The notes under the pieces are model-generated. The model did no database searches. It saw nothing but the letters and a program-made list of their open reading frames with translations, and was not told where the DNA came from. 64,000 nucleotides of DNA from Thiosocius sp942490985 (GTDB taxonomy: Bacteria > Pseudomonadota > Gammaproteobacteria > Chromatiales > Chromatiaceae). Made by a program: the position numbers and the translations under genes. The number at the start of each line of letters is the position of its first letter. The stretch's first letter is position 1. This document shows, piece after piece, positions 43,904 to 52,282 of this stretch. The stretch lies in NCBI GenBank assembly GCA_942490985.1, contig CALNYW010000005.1, forward strand, positions 434,001 to 498,000, written 5' to 3'.

Positions 43904-45388
43904 TCACGGGCGCCACGACTCGAGCCGCGCCAGACACGCCTGGTTCAGCGCCCGCGCCCGAGCTGCACCGGCCGCCTCGGTGTAACAACGCAACTCGGGG
44001 GCATTACCCGATGGGCGCAGATGGACAATCTCATCGTTGGCAAACGTCATCCTCAGGCCATCTGTTGAATCGATCTCGACCGGCCGCCCAAGCTCGGGAA
44101 ACTGGTCTTCCACCGCTTCTGACGATGCCGCCATGGCGACTATCCGCGCAGCGCTCAGCTCAGTCGGAAAACTTGTCAGGCGGTCGCTGGCCGTAAAGCG
44201 CGCGGGTAGCAGGCCGGTCAGTTGAGAGACCGGTACTCCACGCCGACCAGCAAGCAGCAGGACCGCCAAGGCGACGATGACGGCATCGCGGGTCGGCAAC
44301 GCGGCTAATTCCCGCCCATCATGGTGCATTGCTGTAAAGGTCAAAAAACCACCGTTGGCTTCGTAGCCGGCGATGCGCTCAAAACCTTCGTCGCGCAACG
44401 CCTCCATCCCCTCGATCACATACGGCGAACCGATGCGGGTCCGAACCACGCGGGCAAACCAGCCGGACCGTTCTGCCACCGTGTTGCTGCTGACCGGTGT
44501 CACCACCGCTTCGGCGTCGAGGTAGTGGGCGGTCAAAACGCCGGCCACGTCGCCTCTCAACCACACCCCGTTTTCGTCGCCGACCAAAGGGCGATCGCCG
44601 TCACCGTCAGCGGAGACCAGCAAGTCGAAATGCTCTGCCGCGGCCCACGCTTCGGCCAATTCTTCATCTTCACGCCGAACCGCCTCGGTATCGACCGGGA
44701 TGAATGACTCGGAGTAGCCACGCCTCACCACATCGGCACCAAGTCCAGCAAAAATTTCGGTGATAGCCCGCGCCGCGACGCTCGAATGTTCGTAAACCAG
44801 CACGCGTCGCCCGGCCAGGCAATGGGCCGGGAAAAAATCGAGAAACCGAGCGACATAACGGCGGTACGCATTGCCGTCCTCCGGCGGCACAGGCCGCGCC
44901 TCGATGAACTGGCCGGCCGGATCGAACAAGCGCCGAGAAACTGCGACCACCTGTTCACGGATACCGCGCTCGTCCGCCTTCAGTACCTCACCGGTCGGCA
45001 GATTGAACTTGATGCCGTTTCGGTCATCGGGAATGTGACTGCCGGTGACCATCAAACTGGCAATTCCCTCGGCGTAAGCGAAATTGGCGACCGCCGGAGT
45101 GGGTACGTTGCCACAGTTCAGTGGCTGGTAACCCAAATCCTCGATCGCCGCTGCACAGGCGGCCAGGATCCTGGGGCTGCTCGGTCGATAATCCGCCGCT
45201 ACAGCGACCTGATCGCCGGGGAGGATGTCGCCGAGACGCTCGAGAAACTGAAGGAAACCCACCGTGTAGAGGTAACAGACGCGGTCTGTCATCGCGTCGG
45301 CCAGGCCGCGCGCGCCGCTGGTGCCAAACCCCACACCGCTTTCCGCCATCAGCTCGGCGATTGCGATCGACTCAGTTTTATCGTTCAT
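43904..45388 (-). CDS. Alpha-D-phosphohexomutase (phosphomannomutase/phosphoglucomutase-like)
   Basis: 494 residues. Active-site phosphoserine in LMVTGSHIPDDRNGIKFNLP, metal loop LVSADGDGDRPLVGDENGVW, sugar-binding loop AGYEANGGFLTF (unusual, usually GEMSGH or GEPSGH), and the C-terminal phosphate-binding loop LRPSGNAPELRCYTEA. The order is that of four-domain phosphohexomutases. Substrate specificity (mannose, glucose or glucosamine) cannot be decided. The sugar-loop variation places it outside the AlgC type. Confidence 0.87.
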   Translation of the reverse strand: MNDKTESIAIAELMAESGVGFGTSGARGLADAMTDRVCYLYTVGFLQFLERLGDILPGDQVAVAADYRPSSPRILAACAAAIEDLGYQPLNCGNVPTPAVANFAYAEGIASLMVTGSHIPDDRNGIKFNLPTGEVLKADERGIREQVVAVSRRLFDPAGQFIEARPVPPEDGNAYRRYVARFLDFFPAHCLAGRRVLVYEHSSVAARAITEIFAGLGADVVRRGYSESFIPVDTEAVRREDEELAEAWAAAEHFDLLVSADGDGDRPLVGDENGVWLRGDVAGVLTAHYLDAEAVVTPVSSNTVAERSGWFARVVRTRIGSPYVIEGMEALRDEGFERIAGYEANGGFLTFTAMHHDGRELAALPTRDAVIVALAVLLLAGRRGVPVSQLTGLLPARFTASDRLTSFPTELSAARIVAMAASSEAVEDQFPELGRPVEIDSTDGLRMTFANDEIVHLRPSGNAPELRCYTEAAGAARARALNQACLARLESWRP

Positions 45389-45789
45389 TCATTTCCAATT
45401 CCGGCGCCAAGTCCTTGGACGCCGCGAGGGGATCAGGCAGCGCTATTTTTACCCCGAAATTCAGCGCGGTCCAGCGGTCTGATCGGCGATCTTGGGCCGC
45501 AGCGCTGTCACCCCTTGGCGATCGATGCGTCGCCGGGGCTGGAGACTCGAAATATCGTGCCTGTGGACATTGCACAGGGGCTAATGGCAATCCACGGCGC
45601 GGCTTGATACCCACCGATATGCTGGTCGGAGAAAACGCCGTGAAACACAGAATGATTTCCGAATCAAGTAATTAATTGTTTTTTGGAAAGTTTAAAACTT
45701 CACCGCATCATGATGGCGGGGTCTGCGAAGGTTACTCATGAGCCACGCCCGACTGCGCGCTGTTAGGCTAGACAGAAGTCGAGATTTGG

Positions 45790-45805
45790 GCACGATATAT
45801 CGTGC
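45790..45805. promoter_or_regulatory. Palindrome GCACGATATATCGTGC, candidate enhancer
   Basis: Perfect 16-bp palindrome centred about 110 bp upstream of the sigma-54 promoter, with two CGAAATATCG copies nearby (45548, 45820). It is a plausible binding site for the sigma-54 activator encoded at 48377. Inference only. Confidence 0.6.
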
Positions 45806-45906
45806 TTTTTGCCGAGACGCGAAATATCGCCGCGAAAAGACGCGTTTTCGACACACCATGTTACGACACGCCGGGTTAAGCCATTGTTTTTTCAGGCCCG
45901 AGAACA

Positions 45907-45923
45907 CTGGCACGTGGTTTGCT
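45907..45923 (+). promoter_or_regulatory. Sigma-54 promoter, exact consensus
   Basis: CTGGCACGTGGTTTGCT matches the -24/-12 consensus YTGGCACGN4TTGCW at every position, with GG and GC ten bases apart. It faces the small membrane protein gene, start 71 bases downstream of the -12 element. Confidence 0.9.
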
Positions 45924-45993
45924 TTAATCCCCTGCGCAAAGGCCAGGACCAACCGGACCACAAACGGGCCGGACGCAAGGACAGCCCGGAACA

Positions 45994-46266
45994 ATGACGA
46001 AGGTGACCAAGATGCAAGCGACCTACTCTCCAACGGCAATCAACCGGCCGCATGATCGCACCGGAACACTCCTCAGCGTGGTCGGCCTGATGACCTGGCT
46101 GATGGCGATGATCCTCGCGATCGCCAGCCCTCTGCTCGGGCTTGCCATCCCGCCTATCGTGATTGTCGGGATAATCGTATTCTCTGCCGCCTTCTCCGTC
46201 TTATCCCTGCCCAAACTTATCGGTCTGGGCAAGCAAGATCGAGTGAGCGAGCCTCGCCACCAATGA
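45994..46266 (+). CDS. Small two-helix membrane protein under sigma-54 control
   Basis: 90 residues, two predicted helices (about 27-45, SVVGLMTWLMAMILAIASPL; and 52-72, IPPIVIVGIIVFSAAFSVLS) and a charged tail. No family recognised. The second in-frame ATG at 46012 has a better site (AAGGTG, six bases), so the true start may be there. It is the only gene directly after the sigma-54 promoter, and a terminator follows it. This suggests it is the main target of the linked regulator. Confidence 0.65.
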   Translation: MTKVTKMQATYSPTAINRPHDRTGTLLSVVGLMTWLMAMILAIASPLLGLAIPPIVIVGIIVFSAAFSVLSLPKLIGLGKQDRVSEPRHQ

Positions 46267-46375
46267 AAGCATCAGATGAGCCGAAAAACGCTCCGGAAAA
46301 GGTGGTCCCAGTTCGTCGCATGTCCGACGTGTTCTCCGAGTAACAATAACATCGAATTTGCTTCGGCAAATACTG

Positions 46376-46404
46376 GCCCCGGGGGTTCATCTCGGGGCTT
46401 TTTT
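46376..46404 (+). terminator. Terminator between small membrane gene and kinase
   Basis: GCCCCG/CGGGGC stem with an 11-base loop followed by six Ts. It ends just 33 bases before the kinase GTG, so kinase expression needs read-through or a promoter overlapping the hairpin. Confidence 0.85.
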
Positions 46405-46436
46405 ATTGCAGCGCCACGCCAATAGGCCCCTACCCG

Positions 46437-48332
46437 GTGTTTCGTTTCCGCCCCATCGCTCTGCTGGCCCTGATCCTACTGGCGCTTGGCTACGCCGGTC
46501 TGAATTGGTGGACCGGCAGCGCCCCTGGACGATTTGACGCTCCCCGCGTCGGACTAGTCCCGGCCGACGATCAAACGCCGGTCCATCGCGCCCCCTCCTT
46601 CGACAACCAACCGCTCCTTGCAAACACGGACCCGCAGACCGACCGCGAAATCCGTAAAGTCGACCTGCAACTCGCAACCCTGTTGCTGATCTTGATGACG
46701 TTCGGTGTCACGACCGCGATAATTTGGCGACGACCGCAACGAGGCGGGAAGGCGGCAAAGCCGTCGACCGAGGACATCATTTCATCGGCTACATCGACCG
46801 CGGGCCTGCTGGCGAAAATCGACCAGCAGCAGCAACAGCTCGATGCGATGCAAGCCGCCATCACGACGCTGGCCAGGCATCGTCCCCCGCTCGCCACCGC
46901 CACCGCCAACGCGGCCAGCGACAGGACCGCCAGTCACTCAAGAGCTCAACTTCTCGCCCATCTCAGCCACGAACTTCGCACACCGCTACATGGCATGCTG
47001 GGAAATACGCAGCTTCTGCGCAGCGATAGTCAGACTAACCCCAGCAGCCTACCCGCGCTGGAGACCATAGATCGTTGCGGGCAGCAGCTCTTGGCATTGG
47101 TAAACGATCTGATCGATTTCGCCCGGCTCGAAGACGGAAAGCTCGCTTTGACCCAGCAGCCATGTCAGCTTCAACGGGTGGTTGATCAGGCTGCCGTCGT
47201 ATTGCAAGCCCATGCAAGCGAACGGGGTGTTGCGTTGCAGATCGACTCTGCGCCAAAGCCGCTGCCCTGGGTCATCAGCGATGGCCCACGCCTGCGTCAG
47301 CTGATCAAGCGACTTACGATTAGTGCTATCGATCATGCCGCCGTCGCACCAAGCGCCCACGGCGCCATAAAGCTGCACCTGCGTCTCGCCGATGGCAGTC
47401 TGGCTATCGCCATCAAGGGCAGGGCCCTGAAGCGGCCTCAGCCGATCGATCCAAGCGGAATTGAAGCCGACCCTGCCGCAGCCCAGGTCGAGGATGACGA
47501 CCTCGCTTACGCGGTCGGGAGTCGCCTTGTTTCGCTATTCGGCGGTGAAATGTTGAGTGACGTGGCTACCGGTGATTTCAGTGCACGTATCCCCTGCAAG
47601 GCAGCGCCGGACCAAGGCATACCCGCTGCGCCCGACGCAGCGCCGCGAACCGCAGCAAGCGCCATCGAGTCAAACAGTTCGGCGGAAAATCTCCACTGTC
47701 GCCTGATGATTGTCGATGCCGAAGTCTCTGAGTGCGCGCGCGTCGCAGATGTTTTGAGCGGCCGTCACTGCACGGTCCAGGAAGAGCCATCGATCGAGCG
47801 CGCAAGCCAACGCCTGCAGGACCATGCGTATGATTTGGTACTACTGGCAATCGACGAAGCAGACCCGATCGCTCAGGACTACGCCAGCGAACTACGCCTG
47901 GTCGCTTCCGGCGAACCCAAGGTGGTCGCATTCAGCAAGACCCCCAATGCACAGCGCCTTGAACGAATCGGATTCGACGCCGTGCTCAGCAAGCCGGTCG
48001 ATTCGTCCGAGCTGATCGCCATCATCGAGGACCTGCCGCATAGGCCAATCACCCAACAGTCGACGCTGCGAACCGCAAAAAACGACGCTGCATGCCTGCG
48101 CTTGTCGAACCGATACGGTCGCGATACCGCGACGCAGATCATCGCTGCCTTGGATCTCGGTGATGTCGATGATTTGTTCAAACTGGCCAAGCATCTCAAC
48201 GACCAGCCCGGCACCGATCCGCGTTTTGTCGAACAGCTGACCCGGCTTGCTCAACGCTTTGATTTCACCGCGCTACGGCAACTTGCCGATCAGCTCGAAT
48301 CACCGTCAACAGATCGTCAGCCGGACGCATGA
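46437..48332 (+). CDS. Hybrid histidine kinase with degenerate ATP-binding and receiver domains
   Basis: 631 residues. Membrane helices near 6-26 and 79-96 bound a ~50-residue periplasmic loop; a coiled linker follows. The phospho-acceptor box AHLSHELRTPLHGMLGNTQL is intact (His near 177). The ATPase domain is not: the N box reads LIKRLTISAIDHAA without its Asn, and the G1 region reads AIAIKGRAL without DxGxG. A C-terminal receiver-like domain (about 420-535) has YDLVLLAIDEADP, with Ala where the phospho-Asp is expected, but keeps the Lys in LSKPVD. A final ~80-residue helical segment (Hpt-like?) lacks a clear acceptor His. GTG start. Probably a sensor that works without its own ATP hydrolysis. 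Confidence 0.75.
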   Translation: MFRFRPIALLALILLALGYAGLNWWTGSAPGRFDAPRVGLVPADDQTPVHRAPSFDNQPLLANTDPQTDREIRKVDLQLATLLLILMTFGVTTAIIWRRPQRGGKAAKPSTEDIISSATSTAGLLAKIDQQQQQLDAMQAAITTLARHRPPLATATANAASDRTASHSRAQLLAHLSHELRTPLHGMLGNTQLLRSDSQTNPSSLPALETIDRCGQQLLALVNDLIDFARLEDGKLALTQQPCQLQRVVDQAAVVLQAHASERGVALQIDSAPKPLPWVISDGPRLRQLIKRLTISAIDHAAVAPSAHGAIKLHLRLADGSLAIAIKGRALKRPQPIDPSGIEADPAAAQVEDDDLAYAVGSRLVSLFGGEMLSDVATGDFSARIPCKAAPDQGIPAAPDAAPRTAASAIESNSSAENLHCRLMIVDAEVSECARVADVLSGRHCTVQEEPSIERASQRLQDHAYDLVLLAIDEADPIAQDYASELRLVASGEPKVVAFSKTPNAQRLERIGFDAVLSKPVDSSELIAIIEDLPHRPITQQSTLRTAKNDAACLRLSNRYGRDTATQIIAALDLGDVDDLFKLAKHLNDQPGTDPRFVEQLTRLAQRFDFTALRQLADQLESPSTDRQPDA

Positions 48333-48376
48333 CATTGCCGCGCTATTTCTCCTATCATCTTTTCAGTAAACCCTGA

Positions 48377-50287
48377 TTGCCTGGCCCCTTGGACACATCC
48401 CCGGCACACCAAAGCACAATCCTGCTGGTCGACGACAATCCGACCAATCTGCAGCTGTTGTTCGGCACACTGAAAGGCCTCGGGCACAAGCTGCTGGTTG
48501 CCAAAGATGGCGCAGACGCCATCAAAGTCGCCCAGTGGTCCCACCCCGATCTGGTGTTGCTGGATATCATGATGTCCGGGCTGGATGGCTTTGAAACCTG
48601 CCAGCGACTCAAAGCCGACCCGCAGACACAAGACATAACCGTGATTTTTCTGTCCGCGCTGGACGACACCGACGACAAGATAAAAGGCCTGTCGTTGGGC
48701 GCAGTCGATTACATTGCCAAACCATTCCAGGCCGACGAGGTGATCGCCCGGGTAGGAACCCACCTGACGATAGCCCGGCTCCGCAAAGAGCTCGAGGAAC
48801 GTAATCATCAGCTTGAAGCGGCCAATCAACCGATCCTGGACGCGGTCGGCGACGGCATCTACGGCCTGGACCCCACCGGCGTGATTACCTTCGCCAATCC
48901 CGCCGCGTCCGAATTGACCGGGTTTGCCAAAGATGCCCTGATTGGCCAAGCGCTGCATGAGTTGCATCTCTACGCGCGGTGGGACGGCAGTCCTTATCAC
49001 TTCATCGAAACCGGCGTTTATCAGACCCTCAAGCAAGGCATCGCGACCCATAGCGACAGCGACGTCTTTTGGCGCAATTCGGGCGATCATTTCGCCGTCA
49101 GTTGGACCTGCACCCCGATACGCCGGGGCGAAGAAATTGACGGCGCTGTCCTGGCCTTCCGGGATGTGACGCAGAACAAACGGCAGGAAAACCAGCTGCG
49201 CGAGGCGCTGGCGGAAGTCGAGCGACTCCGCGACCGCCTGCAGGCGGAAAATGCCTATCTGCAGGCTGAGGTCCGCAACGAGGGCCGTTTTGACAGCATC
49301 GTCGGCGAAAGCGCAACGCTGCGAGAAGTGCTCGAACAGATCGAGCAAGTCGCCCCGACCACCAGCTCGGTGTTGGTCGTCGGTGAATCCGGTACCGGTA
49401 AGGAAGCGATGGCGCGTGCGATCCACGACCTCAGCCCGCGGCGTGACCGCCCGCTGATCAAGGTGAACTGCGGTGCGATTACACCAACCCTGATCGAGAG
49501 CGAGTTGTTCGGCCACGAAAAAGGCGCCTTCACTGGCGCCAATCGACAGCGCCAGGGGCACTTTGAGCTGGCCGATGGCGGGACCATTTTTTTGGACGAG
49601 ATTGGCGAGCTGCCGCTCGATGCACAAGTCAAGCTGTTGCGGGTCCTTCAGGAGCAAGAATTCAGTCGGATCGGCTCGGAACGCGCAATCACGGTCGACG
49701 TGCGGGTCATTGCCGCAACCAATCGCGATCTTGTCGAGATGGTCGAGAAAGGCAGCTTTCGGATGGACCTGTTTTACCGACTGAACGTCTTCCCGCTGCT
49801 GGTCCCCCCGTTGCGCGAGCGGCGCGAGGACATCCCGTTGCTGGTGCAGAAATTCCTCGCCGACCAGGCTCGCGCGCAAGGTCGGAGTTTTTCGCGAGTG
49901 TCGGAAGACGGCATGGCCTTGTTAATGGCCTACCATTGGCCTGGCAATATCCGCGAATTACAAAATGTCATCGAGCGTGCGGCGATCCTGGCGCGCGACC
50001 AGGTCGTGCCGATCGCACCACACCTTGTCGACTCCAGGATCGGCGCCAACTATGCAATCACCCAGCAACCCGCCAGCCCAGCTGACGCGTCCGGGCCAAC
50101 CGCGTTTGAGCCCCTCGCCGCCAACGAAGCCCGGTACATCAAACAGGTGCTGGATCACACCGGCTGGGCGATTGCTGGCAAAGGCGGCGCAGCAGAAATC
50201 CTCGATTTACCGGCCAGCACGCTCCGGTCCCGGATGAAGAAGCTGGGTATCGATCGCCCCGACGATACCGCCAAACCCTCAACCTGA
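48377..50287 (+). CDS. Sigma-54-dependent response regulator, REC-PAS-AAA+-Fis
   Basis: 636 residues. Receiver domain (about 14-130) with TILLVDDNPTNLQ, phospho-Asp near 63 in LVLLDIMMSGLDG, and Lys in YIAKPF. PAS domain (about 150-270: ILDAVGDGIYGLDPTGVITF). A coiled linker leads to the AAA+ domain with Walker A VGESGTGKEAMARA, the sigma-54 loop EKGAFTGANRQRQG (GAFTGA intact), Walker B GGTIFLDEIGELP, and RMDLFYRLNVFPLL. Fis-type helix-turn-helix at the end (GAAEILDLPASTLRSRMKKL). Start uncertain; TTG 48377 has no clear ribosome site. It follows the kinase by 44 bases. Likely activates the promoter at 45907. Confidence 0.92.
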   Translation: MPGPLDTSPAHQSTILLVDDNPTNLQLLFGTLKGLGHKLLVAKDGADAIKVAQWSHPDLVLLDIMMSGLDGFETCQRLKADPQTQDITVIFLSALDDTDDKIKGLSLGAVDYIAKPFQADEVIARVGTHLTIARLRKELEERNHQLEAANQPILDAVGDGIYGLDPTGVITFANPAASELTGFAKDALIGQALHELHLYARWDGSPYHFIETGVYQTLKQGIATHSDSDVFWRNSGDHFAVSWTCTPIRRGEEIDGAVLAFRDVTQNKRQENQLREALAEVERLRDRLQAENAYLQAEVRNEGRFDSIVGESATLREVLEQIEQVAPTTSSVLVVGESGTGKEAMARAIHDLSPRRDRPLIKVNCGAITPTLIESELFGHEKGAFTGANRQRQGHFELADGGTIFLDEIGELPLDAQVKLLRVLQEQEFSRIGSERAITVDVRVIAATNRDLVEMVEKGSFRMDLFYRLNVFPLLVPPLRERREDIPLLVQKFLADQARAQGRSFSRVSEDGMALLMAYHWPGNIRELQNVIERAAILARDQVVPIAPHLVDSRIGANYAITQQPASPADASGPTAFEPLAANEARYIKQVLDHTGWAIAGKGGAAEILDLPASTLRSRMKKLGIDRPDDTAKPST

Positions 50288-50349
50288 CCTGCCGCACCGG
50301 CTGAGTCAGGCTAGAATAGGGGCTCAGTTTTTCGGCAAGGTAACTCGCA

Positions 50350-51324
50350 ATGACTTTTTCCACGCGACGCATCTCCCTTAACCTACTGTTTTCAATATTC
50401 TTTTTTGGCGCAGCCCTACTATCTGCGCAGGCCTCATCCGCCGCGCTCATGAGCGATGAGGAGATTGCGAGGCACACCGCAAAAATGGCGCAGCTTGAAG
50501 GCCAGGAGCGGGAGGACTATCGCAACGCGCAGTATCAGATGCTCGTACAGCGAGCGAGGCAGCAAGGCTACGACATGCCAGCGACACCACCGTGGCAGAC
50601 TGCGGCCGAACCAACGTCGACAGTCTCGCAGGCGCCAGCATCTGACGTCGCCACGCCAAGTAACGCCCCTAAGGCCAGCGATACTGCGGCCGCGCATGCC
50701 GCGATGCGCGAAAAGATGCGCGCACATCGCGAGGCCTTGTTGCAGGCAGCCAACACCCCCCCGCCGGCGGTAGACGTGCCGGTCGCGAGTTCGACAGCGG
50801 AGCCCGCATCACCTGGGCAGAGCCCGCAGCCCGCTGTAACTCCAGTAAAGCCAGCCGCGCCGTCGCCAGTCACAGCGGCAGCCCCGGCACCGCACGCCGA
50901 TCCCGCGCCAGTCGCTGCAGCGTCCGCGGACGACGCAGTAAACGCCGAGGTCGAACCTGCACCTGTTGCGCGCGCACAACCGCCCGCGAGCCCGACCGCA
51001 CCGCAACCACCTGTTGCACCGACACCACCCATGCAGTCAGGCAGTCAGCCAAACAGTGCCGCGACGATGAATGCCTACCGTGAGCAGATGCGCAGTCGTT
51101 TCGACGCTTACATGCAGGAACGGCAGGCACAAATGGATCAAATGGCGCAACAACAACGGGAGCAGAGGGAGTCCGCCCGTATACCCAGCCGACCGGTATC
51201 CCCGATGCAACCCGGTGCGGCACCGGCCCGGCCGATGCCCTACGGTTATCCCAACATGCCTGCCTACGGGCCGCGCTATCCATCAGCCTATCCGGGTTAC
51301 CGCACGCCCTATTGGCAGCAGTAA
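50350..51324 (+). CDS. Ala/Pro-rich secreted protein of unknown function
   Basis: 324 residues. Signal peptide RISLNLLFSIFFFGAALLSA (cut near residue 30), then a short helical block MSDEEIARHTAKMAQLEGQE and a long low-complexity Ala/Pro/Val section (about 80-235). A second helical block NAYREQMRSRFDAYMQERQA and an aromatic, Pro/Tyr tail (MPYGYPNMPAYGPRYPSAYP) follow. No family recognised; the tail resembles surface or granule-associated proteins. The short 62-base gap from the sigma-54 regulator suggests its own promoter (TAGAAT near 50315). Confidence 0.7.
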   Translation: MTFSTRRISLNLLFSIFFFGAALLSAQASSAALMSDEEIARHTAKMAQLEGQEREDYRNAQYQMLVQRARQQGYDMPATPPWQTAAEPTSTVSQAPASDVATPSNAPKASDTAAAHAAMREKMRAHREALLQAANTPPPAVDVPVASSTAEPASPGQSPQPAVTPVKPAAPSPVTAAAPAPHADPAPVAAASADDAVNAEVEPAPVARAQPPASPTAPQPPVAPTPPMQSGSQPNSAATMNAYREQMRSRFDAYMQERQAQMDQMAQQQREQRESARIPSRPVSPMQPGAAPARPMPYGYPNMPAYGPRYPSAYPGYRTPYWQQ

Positions 51325-51417
51325 AAAACCTGCCGGCCGATCGATTGGGGCCCCGCGAAACCCGAGGGGCCCCGAGCGCTGGCGGAGAACCAAACGATCA
51401 CAACTCGGCGGACCGCC

Positions 51418-52221
51418 TCAGCTCCCGCGCGCTTCTCGAATACGTTCGTAGGCCTGACGAATCTCGTGGGTTTTCTGCGCCGCAACCTTCATCATCTCTT
51501 CCGGCAGGCCTTTGGAGACTAACTTGTCAGGGTGGTGCTGACTGAGCAATCGCCGGTAGGCGCGCTTGACCTCCGCATCGCTGGCCTGCGCCGAGACGCC
51601 AAGGACCGCATAGGCCGCCTGCACAGTCTCGGCAGACGTAGGGCGGTGGCCGGACTGCCGCTTGCCGCCAAGTCCGATTTCTGCGCGAACCATCCGCTCC
51701 AGTCGCCGGTAGTCGAACTCGGAAATCCCCACACGGCGACAAATCAGCTGCAGCAATGCATCCTCTGCCGCATCCAACCTGCCGTCGGCATAAGCCGCCT
51801 GCAACTGGATTTCGGCAAACATACCGATCAGCGTGCTACGCCCATGACATTCTTTTCGAAACTGGGAGAGCACCGCCTCGAGATCGAAATCCGCTGATTT
51901 ACCCTGATTGAATAGCTCGATCGCGGCTTGTCGCATTTCAGGCGCCAGTGTCATCTCGGCCATTACGGCTTCGGCCATGCGAATTTCTTCCGGGCTGACC
52001 CGACCATCGGCTTTGGCAACACGTCCCATCACGGCGAAGGTTGCCGTGAAGAAGGCGGTCTGAACACGCTCTTGGTCGCCGGCCGCGAACTGCTCCGCGC
52101 CGGGAAGCGACTTGATCCCCTTGTCAAAATTGTGCCCCAGCGCCGCACCCAGCAGGGCACCCAAAGGCCCACCAAGCATGAAACCGAACGCCCCACCGAC
52201 GAGTTTTCCCCACCAACTCAC
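51418..52221 (-). CDS. djlA: Membrane-anchored DnaJ-like co-chaperone
   Basis: 267 residues. N-terminal glycine-rich membrane segment GKLVGGAFGFMLGGPLGALL, central TerB-like helical domain with VMGRVAKADGRVSPEEI and AAYADGRLDAAEDALLQLIC, and a C-terminal J domain with AYAVLGVSAQASDAEVKRAY and the catalytic HPD in LLSQHHPDKLVSKG. This matches E. coli DjlA (271 residues), which stimulates DnaK at the inner membrane and affects capsule signalling. Confidence 0.95.
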   Translation of the reverse strand: MSWWGKLVGGAFGFMLGGPLGALLGAALGHNFDKGIKSLPGAEQFAAGDQERVQTAFFTATFAVMGRVAKADGRVSPEEIRMAEAVMAEMTLAPEMRQAAIELFNQGKSADFDLEAVLSQFRKECHGRSTLIGMFAEIQLQAAYADGRLDAAEDALLQLICRRVGISEFDYRRLERMVRAEIGLGGKRQSGHRPTSAETVQAAYAVLGVSAQASDAEVKRAYRRLLSQHHPDKLVSKGLPEEMMKVAAQKTHEIRQAYERIREARGS

Positions 52222-52282
52222 TCAACCACCCCCGTTTAGCCCGGCAAATTCACCAGCCGAACAATGCCTGCCCTGCGAATGA

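Larger units (their letters stand above)
45389..45993. other. 605-bp regulatory gap before the sigma-54-driven small gene
   Basis: Contains three related 10-mers (CGAAATATCG at 45548-45557 and 45820-45829; CGATATATCG at 45793-45802), one inside a perfect 16-bp palindrome, and an exact-consensus sigma-54 promoter. No gene is supported; a 78-codon minus-strand frame (45378-45614) overlapping the mutase start has no recognisable features. Confidence 0.6.

Noticed and set aside
45378..45614. 78-codon minus-strand frame overlapping the phosphohexomutase start
   Set aside because: No ribosome site or recognisable residues; Arg/Pro-rich composition typical of a spurious frame.
45560..45680. Possible riboswitch-like sequence (CACAGGGGCTAATGGCAAT region)
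   Set aside because: Superficially like a cyclic-di-GMP motif, but the conserved core bases and pairing of that class are absent.
48317..49879. 520-codon open frame antisense to the sigma-54 regulator
   Set aside because: Shadow of the regulator, which has all its motifs; no recognisable domain in the antisense frame.
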